A program made the position numbers and the translations under genes. This document shows, one piece after another, positions 1-7,657 of a DNA stretch of 64,000 bases. The DNA comes from FEN-1219 sp964503125 (GTDB taxonomy: Bacteria > Pseudomonadota > Gammaproteobacteria > Steroidobacterales > Rariloculaceae): the NCBI GenBank assembly GCA_964503125.1, contig CAZCZE010000026.1, forward strand, positions 1-64,000, in the 5' to 3' direction. Below the pieces are notes generated by a model. The model saw only the letters and a list, made by a program, of their open reading frames with translations, searched no databases and was not told the DNA's origin. Positions within the stretch are counted from its first letter, which is position 1, and the number at the start of each line of letters is the position of its first letter.

Positions 1-198
1 CCGGGCCGCGACTGGCGGAGGGGGGTGGGGTGGGGGCTTTCAATCGAGCGGGCGCCGGACGTCTATCCCCTGGCGGCGCGCGGGCCGGCGGCCGGCATGG
101 CCCTGCCCGCCGCGGCCCACGACACTCCGTGGGGCACCCGAGCGTTCGAGGTCACCGAGCCGAGCGGCTTCATGCTGACGATCTCTTCTCAGTCGTGA
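1..198 (+). CDS. VOC (glyoxalase/bleomycin-resistance) family protein, C-terminal fragment
   Basis: An open frame enters from the left edge in frame 1 and ends at TGA 196-198, giving 65 residues. The last half reads TPWGTRAFEVTEPSGFMLTI, which matches the closing strand of VOC-superfamily domains (typically PWG-R-F-V-DP-G) with the metal-ligand region near its end. The N-terminal part lies outside the window, so substrate and start cannot be judged. The gene converges on the amidase gene. A perfect 8-bp inverted repeat follows at 232-254. The alternative is a chance open frame, but the motif agreement argues against that. Confidence 0.6.
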   Translation, partial: PGRDWRRGVGWGLSIERAPDVYPLAARGPAAGMALPAAAHDTPWGTRAFEVTEPSGFMLTISSQS

Positions 199-393
199 CG
201 CGTCGCACTGGGCTTTCCCAATCGCGAATCAGGGACCGCTCTTCCGGCGGTCCCGACACGCGAGGGAAGACATCGCCGACCTGATGGGCGATGGTGCCCA
301 CTTCGAGCTCCGATGGGGGGATATCGGCTCGTCACCGAAGCGCCATTCGCCAGGGGCCGTTGCGGTCGACTCGAGAGACGCCGCCGAGGCGAT
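199..393. other. Intergenic region between convergent genes, with one hairpin
   Basis: This stretch separates the VOC gene end from the amidase end. It contains a perfect 8-bp inverted repeat (232-239 with 247-254, 7-nt loop) that could act as a bidirectional terminator, although no T-run follows it. No convincing coding frame is seen; the overlapping open frames look like GC-rich shadows. Confidence 0.45.
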
Positions 394-2037
394 TCAGCGC
401 CGGGCATCGCCCGACTGTTGTCGCGCGAAGGAGACGGTCGTGGCAAACGTCGGCGGATTGCGGTGTCTCGTTGCCTGCTCGTACGCGTACGCGAGACGGA
501 TCAGCGTCGCTTCCGACCACGCCGTGCCGATGAACGACAGACCGACCGGCAGACCGTACGCCGAACCTGCGGGCACCGTCAGGCTCGGATACCCCGCAAC
601 GGCCGCGGGTGAGGAACTGGAACCCAGGTAATGGTCGCCGTTCACGAGATCGGTGACCCACGCAGGGCCGACCGTCGGCGCGACGAGGGCGTCGAGCCTG
701 TCGGCGGCGAGGGCGCGGTCGATCCCCTGCGGGCCGGCCAGCCGCCGATTCCGCTCGACGGCCGCGCGATAGGCGGGCTCGGTGAGCGGCCCCTTGGCGT
801 GGGCCCGGACGAACAGATCCTGCCCGAAGAACGGCATCGCCCGATCGCGATTGGCTTCGTTGAACGCGATCACGTCGGCGAGCGTGCGGACCCGCAGCCC
901 CGGCCGGTTCGCGAGGTACGCGTTCAGGTCTGCCTTGAACTCGTAAAGCAGTACCTCGAGCTCGCTCTCGCCGTAGGCTCCGGCATTGGGCAGATCGACC
1001 GGATCGACGATCTGGGCGCCGCTCGCACGGAGTTGCCCGATGGCGGCCTCGAAAATAGCATCGGCCTCCGCGTTGTAGCCGACGAACGGTCCCCGCAGTA
1101 CGCCGATCCGCGCTCCTTCCAGACCATGGGGGTCCAGCGCTGCGCGGTAATCGACGGGTGTCTGTTCCTCGGCCGCGGAGGTCACGGCGTCGCGAGAGTC
1201 GACGCCGGCCATCGCGGCCAGCAGGAGTGCGGCGTCCGTCACGGTCCGCGCCATCGGCCCGGCGGTGTCCTGACTGTGCGCGATCGGCACGATGCCGCGT
1301 TGGCCCACGGTGCCGAGCGCGGGCTTGATGCCGACGACGCCGTTGGCCGCCGCAGGACAGACGATCGAGCCGTCGGTCTCCGTGCCGACGGCGAGCGGCG
1401 CCAAGCGCGCGGCCACGGCCACGGCCGAGCCGCTCGACGAGCCGCACGGGTTGCGGTCGAGCACGTAGGGGTTGCGCGTCTGGCCGCCGAGGCTGCTCCA
1501 GCCGCTCGTCGAGCGCGACGAGCGAAAATTCGCCCACTCGCTCAAGTTCGCCTTGCCGAGCACGACGGCGCCGGCGTCGCGCAGCCTCGACACGACTTCG
1601 GCGTCGGCGGCCGCGCGGTGCTCGGCGAGGGCGAGCGATCCGGCGCTCGTCGCCATGCGGTCGGCCGTATCGATGTTGGCTTTGAGCAGCACCGGCACGC
1701 CGTGCAGGGGACCCGTGACGCCGGTTCGGTCGTATTCCTCGTCGAGCGCGCGCGCGAGCGCTTCGGCGTCGGGGTTGACCTCGATGACGGCGCCGAGCGT
1801 CGGTCCCGCGTCGTCGAGCGCCGCGATGCGAGCCAGATAGGCGCGCGTCACGCGCTCCGACGAAACACGGCCGGCCGCGAGCTCGGCGCGCAGCGTTACC
1901 GCGTCGAGCGCCACGATGGTTGCGTCGTCGAGCGCGGATCTTCCGCAGCCGACGAGAACGAGCGAGCTGAGACAGGCGAGCGCGGCGCCCGCACGGGCGC
2001 GCACCGGCCGGGGCCAGGGGAGGGAAATGCCGATCAT
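394..2037 (-). CDS. Amidase-signature family hydrolase, predicted lipoprotein
   Basis: This 547-residue protein belongs to the amidase-signature family, whose members hydrolyse amide bonds with a Ser-cisSer-Lys triad. Visible elements are the Lys in GVPVLLKANIDT (about residue 119), the Ser-rich loop NPCGSSSGSA (about 197-206, Cys replacing the usual first Gly) and the nucleophile Ser in TETDGSI (about 224). The N-terminus has a hydrophobic segment ending in LVLVGC, a lipobox with Cys about residue 31, so it is probably a membrane-anchored periplasmic enzyme. Close homologues are often annotated as Glu-tRNA amidotransferase subunit A-like or 6-aminohexanoate hydrolase-like; the substrate is unknown. 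It diverges from the HTH-VOC gene with only 20 bp between the starts. Confidence 0.88.
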   Translation of the reverse strand: MIGISLPWPRPVRARAGAALACLSSLVLVGCGRSALDDATIVALDAVTLRAELAAGRVSSERVTRAYLARIAALDDAGPTLGAVIEVNPDAEALARALDEEYDRTGVTGPLHGVPVLLKANIDTADRMATSAGSLALAEHRAAADAEVVSRLRDAGAVVLGKANLSEWANFRSSRSTSGWSSLGGQTRNPYVLDRNPCGSSSGSAVAVAARLAPLAVGTETDGSIVCPAAANGVVGIKPALGTVGQRGIVPIAHSQDTAGPMARTVTDAALLLAAMAGVDSRDAVTSAAEEQTPVDYRAALDPHGLEGARIGVLRGPFVGYNAEADAIFEAAIGQLRASGAQIVDPVDLPNAGAYGESELEVLLYEFKADLNAYLANRPGLRVRTLADVIAFNEANRDRAMPFFGQDLFVRAHAKGPLTEPAYRAAVERNRRLAGPQGIDRALAADRLDALVAPTVGPAWVTDLVNGDHYLGSSSSPAAVAGYPSLTVPAGSAYGLPVGLSFIGTAWSEATLIRLAYAYEQATRHRNPPTFATTVSFARQQSGDARR

Positions 2038-2057
2038 GGGCCGCTACTATTGACGCC

Positions 2058-2723
2058 ATGTGCGCTGCTCGCAACCCCGTGCCTCGCCGCCGCGGCCGCC
2101 CGCCGCACGACGACGTGCTGACGCCCGCCGAATGGGCCGTCGTGCACGCCGTGCGCCACGGCATGAGCTACGCGGTCATCGCGGCCCGCCGCGGCATCAG
2201 CCGCGACGCCGTCAAGTATCACGTCCGCAACGCGCTGACCAAGCTCGGCCTGCGCACGCGCCGCGAGCTCCAGCGCTGGCGCGGCGTGCCGAAGGACAGC
2301 GCGGCGTTTCGCCGCCCCAGCAAAGAGGAACCCGTCATGACCACGCGCGACTTGCGTCTCGGACCGATCGGCCAGATCTCGCGCACCGTGCGCGACATCG
2401 ACGCCGCGTGCGCGTGGTACGGCAAGGTGCTCGGGCTCGAGCACCTCTACACGTTCGGCAAGCTCGCGTTCTTCGATTGCGGCGGCACGCGACTGTATCT
2501 GAGCGCCGAGGGCGCAGCGCCCGGTCCCGAATCGTGCCTCTATCTCCGCGTCGACGACATCGCCGCGGCGCACGCTGAGCTCGTCGCGCGCGGCGTCGAG
2601 TTCATCGGCGCACCGCATTTGATTCACCGGCACGTCGACGGCACCGAGGAGTGGATGGCGTTCTTCAAGGACCCCGACGGGCGCACGCTGGCGCTCATGT
2701 CGCAGGTGCGCGCCGCCGCTTAA
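2058..2723 (+). CDS. HTH (LuxR-like) domain fused to a VOC/glyoxalase domain
   Basis: The protein has 221 residues in two parts. Residues about 20-75 form a LuxR/GerE-type helix-turn-helix (LTPAEWAVV, then AARRGISRDAVKYHVRNAL with LGLRTRREL). Residues about 95-221 form a VOC domain (IGQISRTVRDIDAACAWY to FFKDPDGRTLALMS) with a C-terminal Glu-Trp-Met-x-Phe-Phe-Lys-Asp-Pro-Asp-Gly pattern. An internal ATG at 2338 has a good Shine-Dalgarno (GAGGA, 7 nt spacing) and would give the VOC domain alone. The product could therefore be a ligand-sensing regulator, or an HTH and an enzyme from one frame. The ligand and DNA target are unknown. Confidence 0.75.
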   Translation: MCAARNPVPRRRGRPPHDDVLTPAEWAVVHAVRHGMSYAVIAARRGISRDAVKYHVRNALTKLGLRTRRELQRWRGVPKDSAAFRRPSKEEPVMTTRDLRLGPIGQISRTVRDIDAACAWYGKVLGLEHLYTFGKLAFFDCGGTRLYLSAEGAAPGPESCLYLRVDDIAAAHAELVARGVEFIGAPHLIHRHVDGTEEWMAFFKDPDGRTLALMSQVRAAA

Positions 2724-2729
2724 GGCGGC

Positions 2730-3686
2730 TCAAGTCACCGTGGGTGAATAGGCCGCGACGACCGCCGCCGCTGCCGCGACGACTTCCTCTTTGAGCCCCG
2801 CGGGCTCGACGACCTCGAGCTCGGGACCGAACGCGAGCGCGAACTGCCGCGCCTCGAGCGACGAGTCGAAGCGCAAGCGCACGCGGTAACGGTCGCCCTC
2901 GAGCGTCTCCTCGATGAGCCGCCAACCGCGATAGCGCACCCACGGCAAAACGTCGGGCGCGACGAGAAACGTCGCGTCGTAACGCGGCAGGTGCTCGCGA
3001 AACCGCGTGGCCGATGCATCCCAATACGCGGCGAGATCGAAGCCCGCCGGCCGCTCGGCCGGCTGCTCGAGCGACTCCGCGGACTGGATCCGCGACACCC
3101 GATAGGTACGGGTCTCGCCCGCGCGAGCGGCGACCAGATACCAATGATTGCCGCGCGCCACGAGCCCGAGCGGATCGACCTCGCGGCCGCTGGCGTCCGC
3201 GTTGCTCTTCTCATATTGAAAGCGCAGCCGTCGGCCGCGCCACAGCGCCTCGAGAATCACGGGCAGGCTCGCGAGCGACTGCTGCGAATCGCGCCAGCCG
3301 CGCGTGTCGACGAGAATCCTCTGGCGCACGAAATCCGCCTGCTCGCGCACACCGACGGGCAGCGCAGCGCGCAACTTCAACCACGCGGCGTCGGCCGCGT
3401 CCTTGAGCCCGAGCTCGGCCAGCAGCTGCGGCGGCCGGCCGAGGAACAAGGAGCTGATTTCCGTAGGCGTCAGCCCCGTGAGCTTCGTTTCGTAGCCGTC
3501 GATGAGCCGCCAGCCGCCGCCGGCGCCGCGCTCGGCGACGACCGGGACGCCGGCCGTGCTCAGCGCATCCATGTCGCGCAGGATCGTGCGCTGCGACACC
3601 TCGAGGCGCGTGGCGAGCGACTCGGCCGTCAAGCGGCCGTTGGCCTGGAGCAGCAGAACGATGGAGATGAGCCGGTCGGCGCGCAT
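2730..3686 (-). CDS. HTH-WYL transcriptional regulator (YafY/DeoR-like)
   Basis: The 318 residues form the common HTH_11 plus WYL architecture. The N-terminal winged helix spans residues 1-60 (MRADRLISIVLLLQ, then ESLATRLEVSQRTILRDMDALS). The WYL domain lies at about 140-220 and carries NHWYLVAARAGETRTYRVSRI. A WCX-type C-terminal extension follows. WYL domains sense nucleotides or oligonucleotides in several systems, but the ligand here cannot be read from sequence. It ends 7 bp from the convergent HTH-VOC gene and diverges from the DHFR-like gene at 3775, which is its most likely target. Confidence 0.88.
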   Translation of the reverse strand: MRADRLISIVLLLQANGRLTAESLATRLEVSQRTILRDMDALSTAGVPVVAERGAGGGWRLIDGYETKLTGLTPTEISSLFLGRPPQLLAELGLKDAADAAWLKLRAALPVGVREQADFVRQRILVDTRGWRDSQQSLASLPVILEALWRGRRLRFQYEKSNADASGREVDPLGLVARGNHWYLVAARAGETRTYRVSRIQSAESLEQPAERPAGFDLAAYWDASATRFREHLPRYDATFLVAPDVLPWVRYRGWRLIEETLEGDRYRVRLRFDSSLEARQFALAFGPELEVVEPAGLKEEVVAAAAAVVAAYSPTVT

Positions 3687-3774
3687 GGCAAAAGACGGTA
3701 GCAGAAAAATATGACGCCGGATGTCATGAACTCGGGGCTAAGGTGCAATAACGATCCAAGGCCAGGAGCCGATC

Positions 3775-4290
3775 GTGCGACGAATTCGCTATTCGGTAGC
3801 CGCGAGTCTCGATGGCTACATCGCCGGGCCGAACGGCGAGTACGACTGGATCGAGGTCGATCCCAGCGCGGCCGGGCCGTACTTCAAAGCGTTCTACGCG
3901 CAGTTCGACACCGTGCTCATGGGGCGCAAGAGCTACGAGCAAGCGGGCGGCGCGATCAAGCCGTTCACGACCTACGTCGTGTCGCGCACCTTGCCGCCCG
4001 GCCGACGCGGCGAGGTCACGGTGCTCGGCGCCGATGCGCTCGAGCGCATCGCGGCGCTGCGCGAGCAACCCGGCAAGGATATCTGGCTCTGGGGCGGCGG
4101 CGAGCTGTTCGGCAGCTTGGCGGCGGCCGGGCTCGTCGACACCGTGGAGGTCGGCCTCATGCCCGTGTTGCTCGGCGCGGGCCTCAAGCTCATGGGCGGT
4201 GGCTACAGGCACGTGAAGCTCGTGCCGCGCGAGCCGGAGCTCACGCTGCCGGGGCACACGCTGCTCGTTTACGACGTGCGTCGGTTGTAG
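3775..4290 (+). CDS. Dihydrofolate reductase/RibD C-terminal-like reductase
   Basis: This 171-residue protein, starting at GTG 3775, has the RibD_C/DHFR fold. It opens with RIRYSVAASLDGYIAGPNGE, typical of YyaP/YwjB-type proteins, and continues with TVLMGRKSYE and a glycine-rich nucleotide loop (IWLWGGGELFGSL). Family members are probably NADPH-dependent reductases but their physiological substrates are mostly unknown. It diverges from the WYL regulator (3686). An ATG-led start closer to the residues above does not exist, which supports the GTG. Confidence 0.82.
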   Translation: MRRIRYSVAASLDGYIAGPNGEYDWIEVDPSAAGPYFKAFYAQFDTVLMGRKSYEQAGGAIKPFTTYVVSRTLPPGRRGEVTVLGADALERIAALREQPGKDIWLWGGGELFGSLAAAGLVDTVEVGLMPVLLGAGLKLMGGGYRHVKLVPREPELTLPGHTLLVYDVRRL

Positions 4291-4380
4291 ATCCAGCGTT
4301 CGAATGCACGAAGAGCTGTATCACGGCGATGGCTGATTCGGCGCACGACCCGAAAAGGTTACGCGTGGCGTACACTCGCC

Positions 4381-4959
4381 GTGCGCATGACCAAGCTCGA
4401 TCCGACCACCGATGCACTCGGCGACCTGATGCGTGCGGCGCAAGAGGGGGACGGCGCGGCGTATCGCGACCTGCTCGCCGCGATCGTGCCACGCATACGA
4501 CAGCTCGTCCGCAGGCAACGAGGGTTCGCCGGCGCGGCCGAGGTCGAGGACCTCGTCCAGAACGTCCTTTTGTCGATTCATGCCGTCCGCGCCACCTACG
4601 ATCCCTCGCGGCCGTTCACGCCCTGGCTGCTCGCGATCGTGCGCAACCGGCTCGTCGACGGCGCACGGCGTTACGGGCGCATCGCGCGGCGGGAGGTCCA
4701 CGTCGACGAGCTCGATGTAACCTTTGCCGAGCCCGAAACGAATGACGACATCGCCGACGTGCGTGACACGGCCGCGCTGCGCGAGGCCGTGCGCGCCCTG
4801 CCGCCGGGGCAGCGGCAGGCCATCGAGCTGCTGAAGCTCGAGGAACGGTCGCTCAAGGAGGCGGCGGAGATCTCCGGAACGAGCGTGGGTGCGCTCAAGG
4901 TCGCAACGCACCGCGCGATGGCGACGCTCAAGCGCACGTTGGCCAAGGGACGCGAATGA
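4381..4959 (+). CDS. ECF RNA polymerase sigma factor, paired with an NrsF-type anti-sigma
   Basis: The 192-residue protein has sigma region 2 at about residues 15-90 (DLVQNVLLSIHAVRATYDPSRPF, then W-L-L-A-I-V-R-N-R) and region 4 at about 130-185 (LPPGQRQAIELLKLEE, HTH around SLKEAAEISGTSVGALKVATHRA). The start is GTG 4381 or ATG 4387. Its last codons overlap the downstream NrsF-family gene by 4 bp, the classic arrangement of a sigma with its membrane anti-sigma. Caulobacter SigF-NrsF is the known analogue and responds to metal/oxidative stress. Autoregulation is likely but no promoter motif was assigned with confidence. Confidence 0.88.
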   Translation: MRMTKLDPTTDALGDLMRAAQEGDGAAYRDLLAAIVPRIRQLVRRQRGFAGAAEVEDLVQNVLLSIHAVRATYDPSRPFTPWLLAIVRNRLVDGARRYGRIARREVHVDELDVTFAEPETNDDIADVRDTAALREAVRALPPGQRQAIELLKLEERSLKEAAEISGTSVGALKVATHRAMATLKRTLAKGRE

Positions 4960-5621
4960 ACACGGATGAAACGACGGAAGACTTGATCGACAAACTGGCG
5001 CTGGGACTCGAGCCCGTGCCACGGCTCCGTTCGCCCGGTAGGCGCGCGACGCTCTGGGCGTTCGGCGCGACGCTCTACGTCGTGCTGGCCGTCGTAGGGA
5101 TGGGATGGCTCGTGGGGTCGATCGCGGGTTGGCCCGCATCGTTCTGGGTCGCACAGATCCTTGCTGTCGCAACGGGCGTGCTTGCGAGCGCCGCCGCGTT
5201 CGCGTCCGTGGTCCCGGGGGCGTCGAACCGCTGGCGCGCCTGGACCGTGCCGGTCGCGCTCCTGTGGCTGGCGACGCTCGTCGTCGCGTCTCCCGCGCAG
5301 ATCGACTGGGCGGCGGTGCCGGCCGCGTCCCACGAGTGGCTGTGCGTGGGCGTGATCCTCGCCGGCGGCGCGCCGCTCATGATCGTGCTCACGTCGCTGC
5401 TGCGGCGCGGCGCGCCGCTCACGCCGGCGGCGACGGCAGGGTTTTCGGCGCTCGCAGTGGCGGCGCTCGCCAACGTCGCGGCGTGCATGAGCCTGCCCCA
5501 CGCGAACGGCGCGGTCACGTTCGCGTGGCACGGGGGCGTCGTTGTCGCGGCGGTGCTGGTTGCCGCGCTCTGCGGACGCCTGCTGTTTGCGTGGCGCGCC
5601 GCCACGCCACAGGAGAACTGA
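4956..5621 (+). CDS. NrsF (DUF1109) family integral-membrane anti-sigma factor
   Basis: The 221 residues comprise a short cytoplasmic N-terminus followed by six hydrophobic segments, as in DUF1109/NrsF proteins. These hold an ECF sigma factor inactive at the inner membrane. Two cysteines lie in the later loops, in EWLCVGV and AACMSLPHANG. The paired cysteines of NrsF are implicated in signal sensing, so their retention fits a redox or metal role. It is translationally coupled to the sigma gene (start overlapping its stop) and followed 1 bp later by a TTG-started AhpD-like gene. Confidence 0.85.
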   Translation: MNTDETTEDLIDKLALGLEPVPRLRSPGRRATLWAFGATLYVVLAVVGMGWLVGSIAGWPASFWVAQILAVATGVLASAAAFASVVPGASNRWRAWTVPVALLWLATLVVASPAQIDWAAVPAASHEWLCVGVILAGGAPLMIVLTSLLRRGAPLTPAATAGFSALAVAALANVAACMSLPHANGAVTFAWHGGVVVAAVLVAALCGRLLFAWRAATPQEN

Positions 5622-5622
5622 G

Positions 5623-6180
5623 TTGGCCTACCTGCGCTCGTTGCGAGCCCGCGCGAGTCTCATCGACGTGTTCACGGCGTTTCCCGCGACCAGCACGCCG
5701 CTCATCGAGTTTCACGAAGCGCTGCTGCGCGGGCCGGCGCCGTTCTCTGCTGCCGAGCGCGAGCTCATCGCGGCTTACGTCTCGGGCCTCAATCGCTGCC
5801 GGTTTTGTCACGGCGTGCACACGGCGACGGCGGAGCGCATGGGTATCGAGCCGGGGTTGCTGGCGCGGATCGTCGCCGACCAGGGCGCCGACGGTGTCGC
5901 GCCCAACCTGCGCCCCGTGCTTGCGCTGGCTCGCAAGCTCACGCTGGCGCCGGATTCCGTGACCCAAGCCGATGCGGACGCTGTTGTCGCTGCCGGTTGG
6001 GACGACGAGGCGTTGTACTACGCCGTCGCCGTGACCGCGCTGTTCAACTTCATGAACAGGCTCGTCGAAGGCCTCGGCATCGAGCTCGATCCCGCTTACG
6101 TGAGCCCGGCGTCGCAGCGGCTCGCTGACCGCGGCTATCTGCCGTTGCTCGAGATGATGAAGGCCGGGCGACGCTCATGA
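5623..6180 (+). CDS. AhpD/carboxymuconolactone decarboxylase-like peroxidase-related protein
   Basis: About 185 residues from TTG 5623, which begins 1 bp after the NrsF stop. An upstream ATG at 5542 would overlap NrsF by 80 bp and is less likely. The domain is the CMD/AhpD alkyl-hydroperoxidase fold with the redox motif CRFCHGVH (Cys-x2-Cys-x3-His, about residues 63-70), preceded by ERELIAAYVSGLNR. Such proteins are typically annotated as peroxidase-related enzymes. Its position in the sigma/NrsF operon suggests a peroxide or electrophile defence role under that sigma factor. Confidence 0.82.
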   Translation: MAYLRSLRARASLIDVFTAFPATSTPLIEFHEALLRGPAPFSAAERELIAAYVSGLNRCRFCHGVHTATAERMGIEPGLLARIVADQGADGVAPNLRPVLALARKLTLAPDSVTQADADAVVAAGWDDEALYYAVAVTALFNFMNRLVEGLGIELDPAYVSPASQRLADRGYLPLLEMMKAGRRS

Positions 6181-6277
6181 CTGCCGAGCTGCTACGGCAC
6201 GGCGCGCGTTGCTCTTGCGTGGGTCGATGGCGTCCCAGTCCCCGGTGTCTGATCTTGGTTCCAGAGGAGTCGAAATC

Positions 6278-6844
6278 ATGCGCTCATTGAAGATGATGTT
6301 CTCGGCCGCGGTGGTGTGTGCGATGTTCCCGGCCGGCGCCGCGTCGGCGGCGGAACCAGGCCCAGCGGTCGGCGCCAAGTTCCCCCACGAGCTTGCTGCC
6401 CCCGACCAGCACGGCCAACCGCAGACGCTCGCCGCCGTCATGGGCGACAAGGGCGCGGCGATTCTCTTCGTGCGCTCGGCCGACTGGTGCCCGTTCTGCA
6501 AAGGCCAGCTCGTCGACGTCAATCGGCATGTCGCGCGCTTTCGAGCGCTGGGGCTCAACGTGGTCTCCGTCAGCGTCGACGACGTCGACGAGATCGCGGC
6601 ATTCGCGGCGTCCCAACAGATCGAGTACACGATGCTCGCCGACCCGGCCGGCGCGATCAATTTGAGCCTCGGTATTCGCGACGAGCAATACCCCGTGGGC
6701 ACGGCTCAGTTCGGCGTGCCGCGGCCGCTACTCTACGTCGTCGATCACAGTGGCACGATCCGGCTGCGCTACCTGGAGCCGACCTACCGGACGCGCCCGG
6801 ATCTCGACGTCGTGTTGCGCGAGGCGGCTGCTCTCGGCCTCTAG
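6278..6844 (+). CDS. Exported AhpC/TSA (peroxiredoxin-like) thioredoxin-fold protein
   Basis: From ATG 6278 the protein has 188 residues. A signal peptide covers about residues 1-24 (MRSLKMMFSAAVVCAMFPAG, cleavage near AASA-AE). A redoxin domain follows with ADWCPFCKGQL, a CxxC active site at about residues 70-73, and a downstream YVVDHSGTIRLRYLEPTY segment. It is therefore a periplasmic peroxiredoxin- or TlpA-like thiol protein. The start was chosen because it places the signal peptide at the N-terminus and has GAGG upstream. It probably belongs to the sigma/NrsF stress operon. Confidence 0.82.
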   Translation: MRSLKMMFSAAVVCAMFPAGAASAAEPGPAVGAKFPHELAAPDQHGQPQTLAAVMGDKGAAILFVRSADWCPFCKGQLVDVNRHVARFRALGLNVVSVSVDDVDEIAAFAASQQIEYTMLADPAGAINLSLGIRDEQYPVGTAQFGVPRPLLYVVDHSGTIRLRYLEPTYRTRPDLDVVLREAAALGL

Positions 6845-6907
6845 CCGCGATTGCGTTGCACGACCGCTATCGATTCGACAGTACACGGCTCCCGCAAGAA
6901 CGACGGC

Positions 6908-7390
6908 ATGCTCATCCGCCTCACGAGACTCACGAACGAGCGCCATCGTCTCGAGCTCGTACGCGACGACGGCACGCGTGAAGCGCGCGAGCTGGAAACG
7001 CGCAGTGCGCTTCTTCACGATCTCGTGCACTACGCCGTCGAAACCGAGGCGGGGCTCGACGCATCGTTCTATGGACGACTGGCGCGCGGCGAGACCTACG
7101 AAGCGTTGACGGCAGGGCCGCCAGTCGATCCTGAAGCGATGCAGACCGAAGGCGTCGTGGGGCGTATTCAAGGGGTCGCCAAGAACGACACGTGGTCCAG
7201 CATCGACCCCGAAAGCTTCGCGGAAGCGATTGCCGCAGGCTCCCGTTCCTTGGGCCATGAGCCGCCGGCGTGGTTGACCGGCGATTTGATCGTGCGCGTG
7301 CGCGAGCGCCTGCGTCGTGTGCAAGGTGAATGGCGCGCGACGCCGTTCCATCAGACTCTAGTGCTGGAGTTTCCCGCTCCCGAGTCCTGA
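6908..7390 (+). CDS. Hypothetical protein, 160 aa, family not recognised
   Basis: I do not recognise this protein. From ATG 6908 it is a soluble 160-residue acidic protein with no signal peptide or membrane segment. It opens with MLIRLTRLTNERHRLELVRD, carries LHDLVHYAVETEAGLDASFYG and ends in a basic helix LIVRVRERLRRVQGEWRATP. Codon use and GC3 match its neighbours, which supports real coding. The ATG was preferred to the upstream start at 6851 because the conserved-looking part begins there. It is either the last gene of the stress operon or independent. Confidence 0.7.
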   Translation: MLIRLTRLTNERHRLELVRDDGTREARELETRSALLHDLVHYAVETEAGLDASFYGRLARGETYEALTAGPPVDPEAMQTEGVVGRIQGVAKNDTWSSIDPESFAEAIAAGSRSLGHEPPAWLTGDLIVRVRERLRRVQGEWRATPFHQTLVLEFPAPES

Positions 7391-7467
7391 AGATCGCAAT
7401 GGCGGTGTTCGTAGCCCCGTGTCCGCCGGCTAAAGATGACAGAGGCTGTCGTGGTGCGGAGGTAAAT

Positions 7468-7542
7468 TGGCTCCCCGGGACGGGCTCGAACCGCCGACCA
7501 ACGGATTAACAGTCCGTCGCTCTACCACTGAGCTACCGGGGA
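7468..7542 (-). tRNA. tRNA-Asn (GTT)
   Basis: Read on the minus strand, this folds as a complete 75-nt tRNA with encoded CCA: acceptor TCCCCGG pairs with CCGGGGA, D-arm GCTCAGTGGTAGAGC, anticodon arm GGACTGTTAATCC with anticodon GTT, and T-arm GGTTCGAGCC. A promoter lies just upstream at 7567-7595. Confidence 0.96.
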
Positions 7543-7566
7543 ACCGCGCCCGCTGCGGGCGGCGGC

Positions 7567-7595
7567 ATTCTGGAAGAAGGCCCCCGGCAAGTCAA
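7567..7595 (-). promoter_or_regulatory. Sigma-70 promoter for tRNA-Asn
   Basis: On the minus strand, TTGACT (7595-7590) and CAGAAT (7572-7567) are separated by 17 bp. The predicted start is about 17 bp ahead of the tRNA 5' end. Confidence 0.6.
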
Positions 7596-7657
7596 GGCAA
7601 GGAAACGTGAATTGCTTTTTCCGTCAGTGAGTTAGAGACGTGCACGCCACCGAGCAA

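Noticed and set aside
332..2164. 610-residue minus-strand open frame over the amidase
   Set aside because: It is an Arg/Ala/Gly-rich shadow frame; the amidase motifs are in the other frame.
4291..4380. ECF-type autoregulated promoter ahead of the sigma gene
   Set aside because: A GGTTAC and a TACACT are present, but orientation and spacing do not match a known ECF consensus well enough.
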